From contig VZRZ01006181.1 of NCBI GenBank assembly GCA_013398175.1, positions 351,724 to 415,723 on the forward strand: DNA of 64,000 nucleotides, given 5' to 3'. Source of the DNA: Climacteris rufus (lineage: Eukaryota; Chordata; Aves; Passeriformes; Climacteridae). Positions 18,095 through 31,532 of this stretch are shown in pieces. The notes under the pieces were generated by a model. The model did no database searches. It saw nothing but the letters and a program-made list of their open reading frames with translations, and was not told the DNA's origin. The position numbers and the translations under genes were made by a program. The stretch's first letter is position 1; each line of letters starts with the position of its first letter.

Positions 18095-21000
18095 ATCATT
18101 TGAGCACTAGTAGATGTATGGGAATAAATCTAAGAGAGCATAAGGTTTAGCCAAAAATATCTGCATGTACTCTTTTTTTTTTTTTTTTTTAATTTTCCTC
18201 CCATTTGCATCTGCCTATATTCCATGGCAGGGAGGTGGTTGCATCTAAGTATAGACAAGCTGGTGAAAAATGGCAGATTTCTTTTTTCTTAATTCATACT
18301 TTGACTGTTTTCTACCTAACTGAGAGGACAAGTGGGTGTGTTGATAAGTAAAAGGGAGTTGAAGATTGTTCTCTAGGGTGGACAAGGAGAAAAAATAAAG
18401 TATGTGTTGCCATACTAGAAACAGCTCTGTTTGGCATTTTACTATGCTACAGATACATTTTCAAATGTATCTATCTTCAAAAGGCATTCATAACATTCTA
18501 CTGAAATTTTTCACAAGGAAAAGACGATGTTTCCAAAGAGAAACACCCTGAGGTCAGGATGTGCCCAAGTCCAACCTTTGCTCTCTCCACCTGCCTGTGG
18601 TACAGCCTTCAGCCACAGCACACTGCTGCATCCAGCATTTCACATGGAACATTGCATAACTAAAGAGAGAGAGCCACCTTTCATGGACCAAGGTTTGTGT
18701 TCACCTGCCATGATGCCTCATTATCCAAGACTGATGTTCCCTAAGCTGGAGAGACTCTTCTAGCAGGACAGCCAGAGGTGTTGGAGAGAGGAGAGCAGCC
18801 TGACAGGGAGCCTTGCTGGCTGCAGCCTCAGAGACTGAGGTCAGCACAGAGCTCAGCACCTTGCCTGGGGACTGATGGCCAAGGAAGGGTGATGGCACAA
18901 CATTAAGACCTGTCTAGTGGTGCTCCACCATCTCACCTTCTAATATCAGATCTGGCGTACAGGAGGCTGTGCCTTGCTTCCCACACCTTATGCAGCCCGT
19001 AGGGGTACTAAAGCTGGGTGTTCCTGGTAGGAAAAGAGGAGATATGGCTGGAACTTGTTGATCTGAAATAGCCTGAATGTGACAAGTTTCTAAGCAAGCT
19101 ACATAAACCATCAGATTGACAGGGTGCTGGGGGAGGACTGAGAATATTCTTCCCAGCATGACAGGGATGGATTTTCTGGAGGTGGCTGCTTCTGTTCCCG
19201 TACAAATGATTACTTTAATACAATAAAAAATGAACAATATGAGTTTGGGCACCTAAGGCCTTAAATAGCCATGTCTTTAATTTTCATTGAAGTCTGCATC
19301 CATCAATAAAATATTTGATATTGTTCACTAGACAACTGAGTTCTGCACAAGATGTTCAGTTTGGCCCTGGTTCATCAAAACACTTAAGTGCTTTGCTGAA
19401 TCAGGGACTTGTTTCTCATTAGAGCAGGCACTTTTTATTCAAGGAAGGAGAGAGCATGGTGCAACCTTACCTCACTGTGTGGGCTCTCTTGGCAAGTGTT
19501 GCACACAGTAATTGGTTATGGATTAGGAGACTCTGTTTTTAAGGCCCAGACTCTCTCTCAGGATCTTCCACCAGACACATTTTTCAGCTGGTTATCAAAC
19601 TGTTATGGCAGTGCTTGAGCTTTGGGAAGGCACTGGTTGTTGAACAACTGATTTGGTGCAGGTTTTCTTTCCCTGAGCCAGGGAAACTCTTCTATACAGC
19701 CTCAGGATAACAGAGAAAAGGTTGATAGTACTGGGCTGTGAAATGGAGTCAGTCATTATGCAGGTAAACCTTTGTAATAATCCAGCCCCCATGAAAATTT
19801 TTGCAAAAGTTGCAAAGCCAAGTATTGTGATAAGGCAAATAGTACAGAGCAGACATTTTAGTAGTACCTAGAGTGTAATTGTCTAAAAAGCACCATGTGG
19901 TAAGAAGAAACCAAAATGAGAAAAGGTGTATCCCCCCTGGGTGTATCCCCTAGGTTCATGTCTCAATAAGAAAGAGGCAGGGTAACCTCATCATTCAGGA
20001 GCCTGGGACTGTGCCTGGATGTCCCAAAATATCCATCAGCACTATCAGGGCAAAAGCTCTGTCTCATCATCATAATCCCCTGGCCTTTCCTTTTGCTGCC
20101 CTGGCACTTCCCATCTCTATCCCAGCAGCTTTGTGGGCTTGAGTGCTATGGACAAACACTGTGAAACAGGTTGGAGAACAAGTTCCACCTGAAACAAACA
20201 TGCAGAAAGCATCCCCCATGTTCTTGTCCGTGGAGACTTTTATTTGGAGATCTGCTCTCACACCAGATCCATGCAAACAGCAGTGCCAGCACAAGGCAGC
20301 ACTGCCATAAACTGGTGTTGCCACCACAGTGTGGGAGACAGGAGCCCCCACATTTGCTGGTAATCAAGTATGGTTCCTGTAGTTTATAATGGCCAAGTGC
20401 TTCACAACTGCTAGGAAAAGCATCCTGCCCACTTGGAATTAGTAAGGAAATGCTCTTGTCTTCCTGAGGAACAGTGGCAGGGCCTCAAGTAGGATGCCCC
20501 TGGGGACCTGCAGAATTGACAGAGCTGGGGAAGGGGCTATGAAACACACAAGTCTCACCCCAGTCTGGATTTGGGGCAGTCTGAGAATGGTCTTAATCCT
20601 TGACACTCAGAAGTACTCCTTACTCCTGGAATTTCTGTGCAGATAAATTGCTTGTCATCTTAGCTGAGATGCACAAGAACCTCGGAAAGCAAGAACGTCA
20701 CCTACACCAGCCACAGGCAGCCAAGTTGGTGGTTAGAAGGTGCAGCTCACAGTAGTTCTCCTACACTGTGTTTGCAGAGGGAGTTTTGTACCCTGGGAAA
20801 CACGAAGCACATATGCATGATTGATGTTTATATACAGGGCTATTTCAGGACAGTGTAACTTGGGAAAAAGGATGATTAAAAAAAGGTTTTGAAACAGACA
20901 AGATAGCTCCATAAAATCTTCCACTGCCTGAGATGGAAAGCCAGCAAAAATAAGCTTCACCAACAAATACATTTCATTCCAGCTCTTGCGGTGAGAAAAT

Positions 21001-24000
21001 AAAACAAGAGAACTGCCAGAACAGTGGGTTGCAGTCCATGGCATGAGTGCATTGGTATCATTACAGTCTTGAGATGAGCAGTTACCCTTATAAAGAAGTG
21101 CATATTCAGCAGCAAAACTGTTTTGTGAAGATGGGCTGTAGCCCAAGGATGTGAGAAACTCAAATAGGCATGAGCAAGCAAAGTGCTGACCAGCTATGGA
21201 TTTTTGCTTCAAGTCTTTCTTATCTGCAACAATTTGAATTCAGTAACAAGTCCTGTTTGCAGAAAATCTTTCTCTTTAAGGTTTTTAAAACCTCCCTATT
21301 TGCACTGATCACTGTTCTGAGGCAAAAGAAAAGAGCTTCTTATCAACACAGTATAATATTACCCCATGGAAAAACTATGAAAATTAATTACTAGAAGAAA
21401 ATTGCTGAGTGAGAGAGAGAACTCAGATGACAGGCATAGTTGACAAGGTCATCGGCTTTTACAAAAATATAATTTAAAAAATTTTGTATCTACATGTTCA
21501 GAATCCAAACAAGAGACCTTAAAAAGTAGCCTCAAGAAGTGGTGACTTAGATGTTGAGAAGAGTTCCTCTGTGTGATGGACAGGTATAGCATTTATTTAA
21601 AAGCAAATATTTAGAAATCCCTTCTGTCCCTTGTTACAAGAGCTCTGCCTGACCCTCTTTTGTAACTGGTGTTACCTGGAATTTCTGGTGTCCACAAGTA
21701 CAAGAACTACAGAGAAGTTTTCCAGCAGATTTTCACACAAATGTATGCATTTATGTTTGCTTCATTTTTTAAAGAAGCCAGAATGGTTGTTCACTGCAAC
21801 AGGAAGGACAAGATGTAGCTCTTCTACAATTTCAGAAAGAACCTGCATAAACCTGCAGTTTTACCTTTACTGTGGATGAAGTTCACTAGATCTGTAAAAA
21901 TTAGAGCAAAGTCCTAGCGAGTGTTGTCTGCATTGCTGCTTACTCTGCGTAAGGACCAGGGGACACAGAGGCTCTCACTCTTTAATCAGCTTCAGCATGC
22001 GTTGCAAAGAAAGGCTCGGAATGGGCCCTGGGCACTGGTGTATGACACATTCCCAGGAGCACTGGGCAGTGCCAGCCCAGCACCCCTTCGTGGCCCTGTG
22101 CTGAGCACAGCCCTGGGCTGACTGCAGAGCAGAGCAGTGGGGAGCTCATCACCTTGCCAAAAGTTACTGCAGAGCAGCAATGGCTCAGACTCAAACCGGG
22201 GAAGGACCTGCATGATCTCCTCTGGGCCTGCAGGTCACATAATCCCTGTTGGCAATGCAGAGCCAGCTGCCAAGGGCAAGCTCTGGGGAAGGGGCTGCTC
22301 CATTGCTTCCTCCACCCTCTCTGACCTTGGGGCTTTGCAGGCTGAGGGGATTTACAGCCCTGTGCTGAGATGGCTGGAAGGCCACTCCAAGTGATGCATC
22401 CTGATGTTCTTGTGAGTTATAACTTCCAGGCTGCTCCAGGCACTCCCCTACACCATCAAGGCACCCCGGTGGTCCCTCCATGCAGCTGAGGGTAGCAGGG
22501 TGACAGGTCCTTGCTTCCTGACTGTGGCCACCCATTGTACCAGGCAGACTATCATGCAGCTGTCACACTCCTCTGGCTGCCCTAGATAAAAGAGTTGCAC
22601 ATCGACCAGAGGCAGTGATAGCTCTGTCTGAGGGATTACACCCAGATTAGGAAAAATTGTGTTTGATCAAATTAGCAAAAGTACGAGCTGGCAGCCGATA
22701 GGGGCACATACCACACTCATGGGAACAAGTTATTGCTGGGGAAGATCACGTGGATTGTAATGCATCTGTTCCTGTGGCTGCCCAAAGCTGAGGACAGGAT
22801 GCTGTCCATTTGCCACGAGTAAGAAAAGGTGCACGTGGTGCACCCTTCTGAGAGCTCGCTTGTGCTCTCCTCGCTGCTTTGATGCACTGCATTAGCCACT
22901 TGTGGATTTGCCCAGCTGGCAAACTGACTCTCCAGTTGCAGTGCCATACTAAAAGCCTCGTGTCATTATGTACACAGTACGGGAGGGAGAGAGACACACA
23001 GCACAAAAGGGCCAAGCTTGGATTCGTGCTGTTTCCATACTCAGTAGAGAGCGTCTCTCCAAAGAGCAACTCGTTCTACTGACATCATCACTGATCCTAG
23101 AGGGAGGTGTTACTCTGAAAGACCCCATGTTTCCCCACTAGCTCTGGCCCTGTTCAAAGACCTAATCTTTTCAATACGCTAAAGTTAGGGGCAGTGAATT
23201 GCACAAAAACTTGTCCTGCCTCAGCTCCTTGGAAAGTTCATGGCAAACATCTGCCCGTATTCTGATTAGGATCACACAGTTCCAGGCAAACCTGAAAGCC
23301 CAGCCTCTGTTTAGGTGCGTATCAGCTCTTGCCCAGAATGCTGATGGTTATTTACAATGTCCTTCTTGCACTGTCTGCTTTGGGACAAGTGCAGATTTAC
23401 TTCCATGACACACATTTGTGCACCAGGACCTCAACGTGGTGTTAACAGCACCTGAAATGGCGGTAACTCTGCTGCCTTGTAGCCTGGGTTTTCCCCTGAT
23501 GAAGAGCGAGATGTCTGCCCGTGTGCATTGCTCCAGGCGCTCCCTTGTTGTCCTCTTTGTTCTTTCCCACAGGCTGCTGGAAAAGCAGCATTCCCTGGGG
23601 CCATGGCGTTAACATCTAGCACTCCAAGAGGCAATTACAGCGGAGACGGCAGAGCGGGGGAGCAGCTCTGAGGAATAGCGTGTCCCAGGAGAATGTGCTT
23701 TGCCGCTCCGGTGGCACTGCTCCGCACAGTGCACAGGTATCTGCCAAGGACACGCAGTACAGCAGCCCGGCTCCCTACCCCCGGTGTGGTTTCTTTAATG
23801 ATGATGTGCTGTTTAGATACATTTAGACCTTGGCTTGCTAGCACATAGCTGTTGTCTGCATGGGCATGTCCCCAAGAAAGGATGCAGAGAGCCCATTATG
23901 GTTAGTGATAGACCTGGGCTGGATAATTGAGATCCACCCTTAAGCCTCAAGATCTTCTGATCTAGTGCTCAAATCCAGCAGATTCCTCTCTTGCAGACAA

Positions 24001-25102
24001 AAGAGTGAAGAAAGGAAAAAAAAAAAAAAAGCGAGCCAAACCCAGCATTCCCAAAGCTGAATTTTCTAATTTCTGAAAAGCATGAGGAATTTATTTTGGT
24101 TTGAGGGCTGTGTCAGAGTTCAGATCTTGTTCTCATATATATATAGATGAATGTTCAGATGGACTGCTGGATGCATTATCTTGTTTCAAGCCTGGTCTCC
24201 AGTTCAATTGAAAGTGTTTAGTGGGGAGAGGATAATCATGAGTTCAGTGAGTATCTGGGAAAATTAATTTTAAGGCATGTCTGTGACAATCTTTTTTTGT
24301 GCCAGAATACCAATATTGTTAAGAAGCAGCCTTTTTTTCTTCTTCTTCTTTTTTTTCTTTTGGCAGAGAAGTTGAAATTTCCATAATGACAAGAACCTTA
24401 GTGCAGTGCAGTTGAATCCACTTAAAAGTCTTTTTGCCAATATGGAATAATTTTTGTATCACTTATTGAAATCAGCTAAACCAACAGAACTTTCTTGTGA
24501 CAGCAAAAGCAGTACTCCCACAAGGAAGATTTGCCTGAATAGCCCTTCTGGAATACTTACACCTGGGAATTTGAAGACTAAGACATCACTGAAGTAAATA
24601 CATAGAAAAAAAAATAATGTTGCAAAGAGGTGGTGAAGCAAACAGCCTGAGTAAGCTCCAGTCTATCCCAACAGACGGATGAGAAAGCTTCCAGTTCCTA
24701 CATAAACAGAGGGAGCTTCCTGTCTCTTGTTTGTGCCCCATGAGTAGGAAGAGAACAGTAACAAACAATGCCAGCCTTGTCTTCATTCTTTGAACCTTAT
24801 TTCCCTTACAGTGTGCACACAAACCTCTCCAAGGGCATTGCCTAACTCACCAGACAGCCTCCCCGAGCTATGTTCTGAAGAGCTAATGCATGTCACACCC
24901 ATGCAATCCTCTTTTCCTGCATCTCCAAGCAAGGGCACGCACCGCCCATAAAAGTATGCAAATCATTCCCTAAGTATTGTACCAACGAATAAAAGAAAGT
25001 ATTTCCTTGCCCTGAGGAAGTCGCCAACAACAAAGAGATGGAAAAGACTGGGGAAGAACTGGAGGGGCTTGGCTCTTCCCTAGCTGAAATAACAGGGGGC
25101 TG
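18095..25102. other. Intergenic sequence without recognisable genes
   Basis: This stretch contains a poly-T run (18173-18190), poly-A (about 24017-24031), a short (AT)n run near 24136 and pyrimidine-rich patches near 24330-24360. No coding segment with splice sites or family similarity is recognised. A 159-codon minus-strand frame at 20733-21212 is noted and rejected elsewhere. Confidence 0.5.
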
Positions 25103-25425
25103 ACCTTGAATATTGTGTGCAGGTTTGGTCATTGCAGTGTAAGAACACTGATCTCTTCCCTGTGGTGACCAGTGACAGGGCCTGAGGGAATGGCCTAGAG
25201 TTGAGTCAGGGGAAGTTTAGGTTGGATATTAGGAAAAGATTCTTCACCCAGAGGGTGGTTGGGCACTGGGACAGGCTCCCCAGGGAAGTGGGCACAGCAC
25301 CAAGCCTGACAGAGGTCAAGAAGCTTTTGGACAATGCTCTTGGGCACGTGGTGTGACCCTTGGGGTGTCCCGAGCAGGGCCAGGAGTTGGACTTGATGAT
25401 CCTTATGGGTGCCTTGCAACTCAGC
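25103..25425 (+). mobile_element. CR1 LINE 3' fragment with internal deletion
   Basis: The fragment opens with the CR1 segment coding LEYCVQVW-like residues. It then jumps to the typical 3' part (GGTTGGATATTAGGAAAA, the bald GTTGGGCACTGGGACAGGC block and the terminal GGACTTGATGATCC block). It is internally deleted and non-coding. Confidence 0.88.
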
Positions 25426-28400
25426 ATAGCCTGCATGCTGTGAAGCTGGGTGATGGAGAAGCCAAAAGCCCCACAATGGCCAGCAGGAGCAGGGAATGTG
25501 GCAGAGGTCTCCCCTCCTGGCTCAGTCCCCCCGAGCTGAGCAGCTGTGGTAGCCCTGGGATGAGCTCAGGGCGCTGCTGACTGAATGCTGACTGGCAGGG
25601 CTGGGGTGGCTCAGGAACTGTACCTGCCCAGCACCTGCCACCCACTTGGAGCTCCTCTGGCTCTTTTGGCCATGGTGGAGGGACCTTAGAGAAATCTGTG
25701 ACTTCTGGGGGCTGACTTAGCGTCCAGGGCACTGCAGAAAAACATTATTTCTGCTGGCTGACCAAAGGAGCTGCGGTGGGCATGGGGGGACTCCTTGTGA
25801 GTGGTTGATGCTCTGCTGCTGACCTTTACAGGCTGGAGCTATAGCAGAAAGGGCCTCTCAGAGGTTACAGATATTTTTTAATCTTGCTTAGCAGCTTGAG
25901 GAAATAGCCTTTATCCTCTTCCTTAATTTTTTGGGGCAACATTTTCCAGGTATACTCTCAAACTCAAAACATAGGCTTCCTGCTGTAGGCTGAGCGTATA
26001 GAGCAATAAACTGGCATTAAAAAATTGGAGCAGTACCCCTTTCTCCTGGAGAACCACAGTGGAGGAGAAGTTTTTCCAAACCTAATCACCTAGTCCTAAA
26101 GGAAGTCAGGAGACCAGCTCCTCTCAAGCCAAAGCACTGAATGCTTAAACAACAAATTGAGATGTTGACTGAAATAGGAAAAGCCCTTTAAATCTATATT
26201 GATCAATGCAGTTCAGAAGGTAGGTTTATTGTTGCAAGTGTATATACTATAAATAAGGGGGTTATTTGATGTTCTGAGAGTTGTGCAACAGATTGTTTTA
26301 TGTGATCTTTCAAGAAATGGTTTCAGCGTGAGTGGGGTGGGTGGTTCTCTGAGGTGTTGGATTGCATCAGTGTGCTGAGGCTTTTGGGAGAGCTTCCACA
26401 CTAAGAAAGGTGGATCTGTCATGTTGGGGTTTTTACCTCTCCCAGAAGACAGAGAACAGACAGGGTGATAAAAGGGCATAACGCCCTGAGAAGTAGGAGG
26501 GGGGAAAAAAAAGAAAAAAAATGTTTGGGTAGGGGAGGAAGTGAGATTAATTTGTTGCTCTTCCAATGAGGGAGTTGGCTCTGCATTTCAGTTTTGGAAA
26601 TACTTTTTGTTAATATTGCCAACACAGACAGCGGGTGGGGGTGTCACCTATACTGTAGCAGCACTTCCAGAGTCCTTCACAGCAAAACACAGGTGCATTC
26701 ATGCTCTATGGACATCCAGCAATCCTGAAATCAGCCTACAATATGGCAAGGGAAAAAAGAACGATCACAGGACAAGGATGGGTGTGTGATCAGATATGGG
26801 GACTCCAGGCAGGGTGCCATGAGGCAGGTGTGGCAAGCTGGAGCACAGCTGAGAGATGTCAGCTCCCTTTCTTCACTTGAAGGTCTTCAGGACTGCAGAG
26901 GCACCTGGCCATGACTGGTATTCAATCTCATGCTGTTAACTTTTTACATTTCCACTCTCCTGTTGTGCCATGTGGAGCCTCATTTCCTCTGCTCAGGAAC
27001 AGGGCAGCAGATTGCAAAATGCCTCTCGCAGAGGCAATGCCACATGCAAATGTAATGGTCAGGGAAGGCTGGGGTGGAAAACAATCATGCAAGTGGATGC
27101 AGGTTACACCTCTGGTTCCTGCTGGCAAGTAGTGCTTGTGTCTCTGTTGATGCAGGATTATTTTTTTGTTTGTTTGATGTGGTTGGAGCAGGAAAGCTGA
27201 GCTCCTTGCTGTCAGTCCAAGTTAATGAGTATGGACTGGGTTTGCCACTATAAAAGGGAATGCCTTGAAGGAAGATTGTAGTGTAATAAAAAAAGGTAAT
27301 CCAAGGATTGCATCTAATTTCGTGCTTAGCACTGTGTAGCTGCAATGTTACTCTTACCAGACTTTACACTAGTCTGATTGCAAGACTAGATTTCTCCATG
27401 AAGTCTGAAACAGAAAGAAAAGTTTGATCCTAAGGGTAGGGTTTAGAGATGAACCATGAAGGAGGTCAAGCTGTAAACTTCACTTGACAGGCATTGTCCT
27501 GCTTCTAGCCATATTTATGTCTGAAACACCATGTACTGATTGGTGAGGGTTCATCACAGAGCCTAGGAAAGTCCAGCTATATCCTAAGTGGAAAACTGTA
27601 GTTCCCCGCTGCCCCATGCACTTGTACACAAGGTCCTCTCCACATCTTCTCCTGCAGTTTGGCTGGGAGATCTCTGGCTCTGGTCACCCAGCCCCACCCA
27701 GCTGCATTAAGGGGATGCTGATCGAATGCATTCCTAAAAGCCTTCTTCCAAAAGGGCCATGGGCCATGCCCAATTGCCTCACCGATTAGCTCATCGTGAT
27801 CTAAGCCTCCCATTGCTCTGAGACAGGATCAAGGATACCTCACCCTGCCCCAACTGTGGAGACAGGCTTTTAAGAACCAGTGCGAAGTAGTCCAGCAGCA
27901 CAGTCTGTGGTACTTACTGGAAGACTAGCAATCCTTAAAAGCCTTGAAAATATTGCCCCTATGCCTACCATAAGTCATCCTTATTGTAAATCAAGACAGG
28001 CCTGCCTTGCATCCATGGACACGGAGAATAATGCATGGCAACTTTTACAGTTGCTGTATCTAGAGGAAAACACGCTGGAGTCCAGCATATCTTCCTCAGA
28101 GGTCATGTTTTCTGAGCCCTCTGCCCAGCTGGCTGCTTTCTCTCACAATTTTTTGCTCACTTCTCCAAGCCTTTATCCTGATATGCAAATTTAAGCCAGA
28201 ATCCTGGCTCCTATGCAAAATTCCCTGTGGCCCTAAGTGAACAATTTACCCGAGGGAATAGAAACAAAATCAGTGAGGATACTTGTCAATGGGTCATGAC
28301 TTCATAGTCTTTTTTAAAAAGGACTGACCTAAAATCCTACCTTTAGCCATCTCTGAACTCTGGATAAACTCACACTTGAAATGCACACATGGGCCCATAA

Positions 28401-31400
28401 GCAGAGCCCGACCCACATTAATTCCTGAGCAAAACATTAATAATGCAGGAGAATTAGAAACTTGGGACACTCGGCTTGATTTACCAAAAGGTCACGTCCA
28501 CAGATTGAGTTGCAGGTCTCAGCACCAAGGCTTGTGTGACTTCTCTAAGCAGCAGAGGTGGAGGAGCCTTTCCAGGTGGCATTCCTTCTCCCTATCCCAC
28601 CAGCATGGGCAGCAGAAGGCAGGGTGTGCATTACTGCTCTGGGTTTCAGCACATCTCCATGTGGTAACCAGAGAAGCTGTGGCAGAGCCATGAGGAAGGC
28701 AAGCTGAAATCAATCCAATAAATGTGCAGTCCACCAGCCTATCCTGTTGCAAATCCCACTGAGAGGATGTCAGTACCACTTCATCAGAGATTATTGAAGA
28801 ACAGGCCTTTCACATTTTATAATTATAAATACAAAAATAAATGCAAACCCGAGTTTCCATCTTATGTGTCCCTGTCCCAGGCACTGAGAACCTGAGAGAG
28901 CACATGTAGGAAGGTGACAGCAAGAGCTGAATCTCACAGGTAGCATTTGACCCCTGAAGTTTAGCATCCAGGAGGAAGACTGACACATCTGGAGTGTCTA
29001 ATACACAGAGGAGGCAACTGCTGTCAAGCAGCCAGTCTGGATCTCAGCTGCAGGGAAGCTTTGTCTGGCTCAAATGCATCTCTGCATTTATCTCTCGGGG
29101 CAGGGAGGAGGGCGTTGACAGTCCTGTAGCTTCCTACTCCAGCCTGAAGGCACAGGACGTGCCTAGGCAGAGAGGAGGGGTGGATTGATGGGCCCTCAGG
29201 CTGCACAGGGAAAGGGAGGGTTGCAGGGTGTTTGAGGTGACCTGTGACAGGAAAGAGCTCCCAGGGAGCACACAGCAGCACTGGTGCAGCTACATTTTGT
29301 ACCAGTGCAGTAAAAGACCGGGCTGGTGATGTTTGGAGAAAGCAATACCTGCCAGGCATCCTGCTTGTCTGAGCTCTGTGTGTCCTTCCAGCCCTGGCTG
29401 AGCCGGCAAAGGGCACGGAGTCACCAGGAACATGTGATACCTCGCAACTGCGCACCTGTTGCAGGAGCTGGGGCACTCGGTGCACCACGCAGCATGCAGG
29501 TGTCTGCATCAGCACCTACCTCAGAGGGCTTCTGGCCAGCCTGCCACCTCCCCAGGTGCTCAGGGCTCGACTCCACCCTCCAGAGCTGGGTGTGCCTCAG
29601 ACCTTGTACAGGGCTTGTGAAATCCACATCTCTGCACTCGTCTGTCTCTCCCACCGTGTTAGAGGGCTGTCAGGAGTGCTGCCAGTGCTGGAGCTTATCT
29701 CTAATTCCCAGGGCCTCTGAGCTGTGTGCCCCTTAATCAGAAGAAGCCACAGGTGCTCAGAAAGAGTCTGCTGCCAGGGCTGCCCTGCTGCTGGGGCCTA
29801 TCCCACAGTGAACTTGGCTGGAGGAGAGGGAAAGGTGGAGGCTGAAGAGTGATAATGAGAAACTGCTCCTCACACTTGCTAGCACTGGGGCTTCACTGAG
29901 GGGCTGCTCTGATTGTAAAATCCATCTAGAGCTGCACTGGGAGCTGGGGTTTTCCAACTGCATGTCACATGGGCTGCATCCCTCAAAACATGCCTCCTGT
30001 CCCCTTTGCAATGTGCCATAGCAATGAGGTGAGAAACAGATAAGGCTGAGACTCCTGATGTCACTCCTCTGGGGCACCTGGAAAGAATACGTAGATGGGA
30101 ACTCCTGCTGCCGAGATGGGAGTTTTCTGTCTGACTTCTGTATGTGCTGCCATCCTCCCCTGCTTTACCTGTTCTCTGCCTCTTCAGTTGACAAGAGTCA
30201 ACATCCTTGTTCTCTCTAAGTCAGGCAAATATCCAGCTGAGCATGGAGAGGGAGAAAGGACAAGAGATTGTCAGCAGCCTTAGGACAGCATATAAGAAAT
30301 CGTGGGCTGTATCCATTGCTCAGCTCCTCCATGGGGATTTGGACTGGACTGACACTGTCAGTGGGGTAATCAGTCTTCCCAAAGCTGTTGCTGGGAGAAA
30401 GTTTGGCTTTGCTCATTATGCCCTTTGAGGTTATTAAAGAGCAGGCTAGCTGGTCTATCACCCGGCTGGAAGGCACTCTGCCACTTGAAATATAACAGCT
30501 CTTTGCAGGGGGGAGGATCATAAATTCCACAGGGCACCAGATAAACTGGAGGAGGTGAAAAGACAAAGGGGCAGTTGAAGTTTCGAATCCCTTCCCCCCC
30601 ATCCCCTGCCGCCTTCCTCCCACCTTTGCCATGCCAACACAACAAAAACGTTGACAGCCCTCTCCATCACCGCTGGGGGCTAAAGCAGCTCTGCTGCACC
30701 ATGGACCATGTCTCTCTTTAATCCCTGTTCCTCCTCCTTGGTCAGCAGGTGGAAAGCTTGAGTGGCCTCTCACCTGGGAAAAGCAAAAGAGGAATGATGA
30801 TGAAGGGGGAGGACGAGGCTGGAGGCAGGCAGGGGGAATGGAAGGTTGGAGCAGGGGGTGGGGTGGAAAATCTGGAGCTGAGCAGAAGGAGGAAATGGAG
30901 GTCCTGAGGTAAAAGAGGGAAGAGGAGAAAGAAGCACACAGACAAGCTTGCAAAAGAAAGACAACAGGTGGAGGTATGGAGGAGGGCCTGTCAATAGGAG
31001 GTGGTGTTGCATACGTTTCCTGTCAAGTGGGAAAAGATGAGAGGTCACACAGAGCCTCTTTCCCAGCGCACACAGTTCCAGCCAGGTGCCTGGTAGCACT
31101 GATGTACACAGTTAGCAACCATCTTCACCTGGCACCGCTGGAACAGTTTTGGGACCAGGCCAGAGATCCACAAAGGTAACACCACCTACATTTGGTGCAA
31201 GCAGTGCCCACTTTGCCCAGCTCCAGCCCTGACTGTTTGTCTTCCCCACGGCAGGGTGGTGATCAGTCACACACTGGTCACCCAACTTGTTCTGCTGCTT
31301 TGGCTGGACAACACGGAACAGCTACAGGAGAGTTCCCACGAGGATGAAGACAAGGAAAACAAGGCTGTACTTGAAAGAGTTACCAGTGTAATCATGTTGG

Positions 31401-31494
31401 AAGGGGGTTGGGAAGGGGAGGGAAGGCAGAACTCTGTCAGAGCAGTAACAACCCAAGTATGGGTACACTTATACTGCAAAGCAGCACTGTTAAC

Positions 31495-31532
31495 AGGAAA
31501 GCTTATTTAACTTTTTCAAGGAAAGCTTATTT
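31495..31532. repeat. 14 bp direct repeat
   Basis: AGGAAAGCTTATTT occurs at 31495-31508 and 31519-31532, separated by 10 bases. Confidence 0.85.

Noticed and set aside
20733..21212. 159-codon minus-strand open frame in moderate-GC DNA
   Set aside because: Length is near what chance allows over 64 kb in six frames, and the product shows no recognisable domain. It was kept out of the feature list for lack of support.
27577..27813. 78-codon minus-strand frame with a protein-like look (GGLDHDELIGEAIG start)
   Set aside because: No splice sites, no family match that I can recall and no neighbouring coding exon.
30216..30953. 245-codon minus-strand open frame
   Set aside because: It translates the purine-rich tract at 30.8-30.95 kb as Ser/Pro/Phe-rich sequence; no family or splice evidence.
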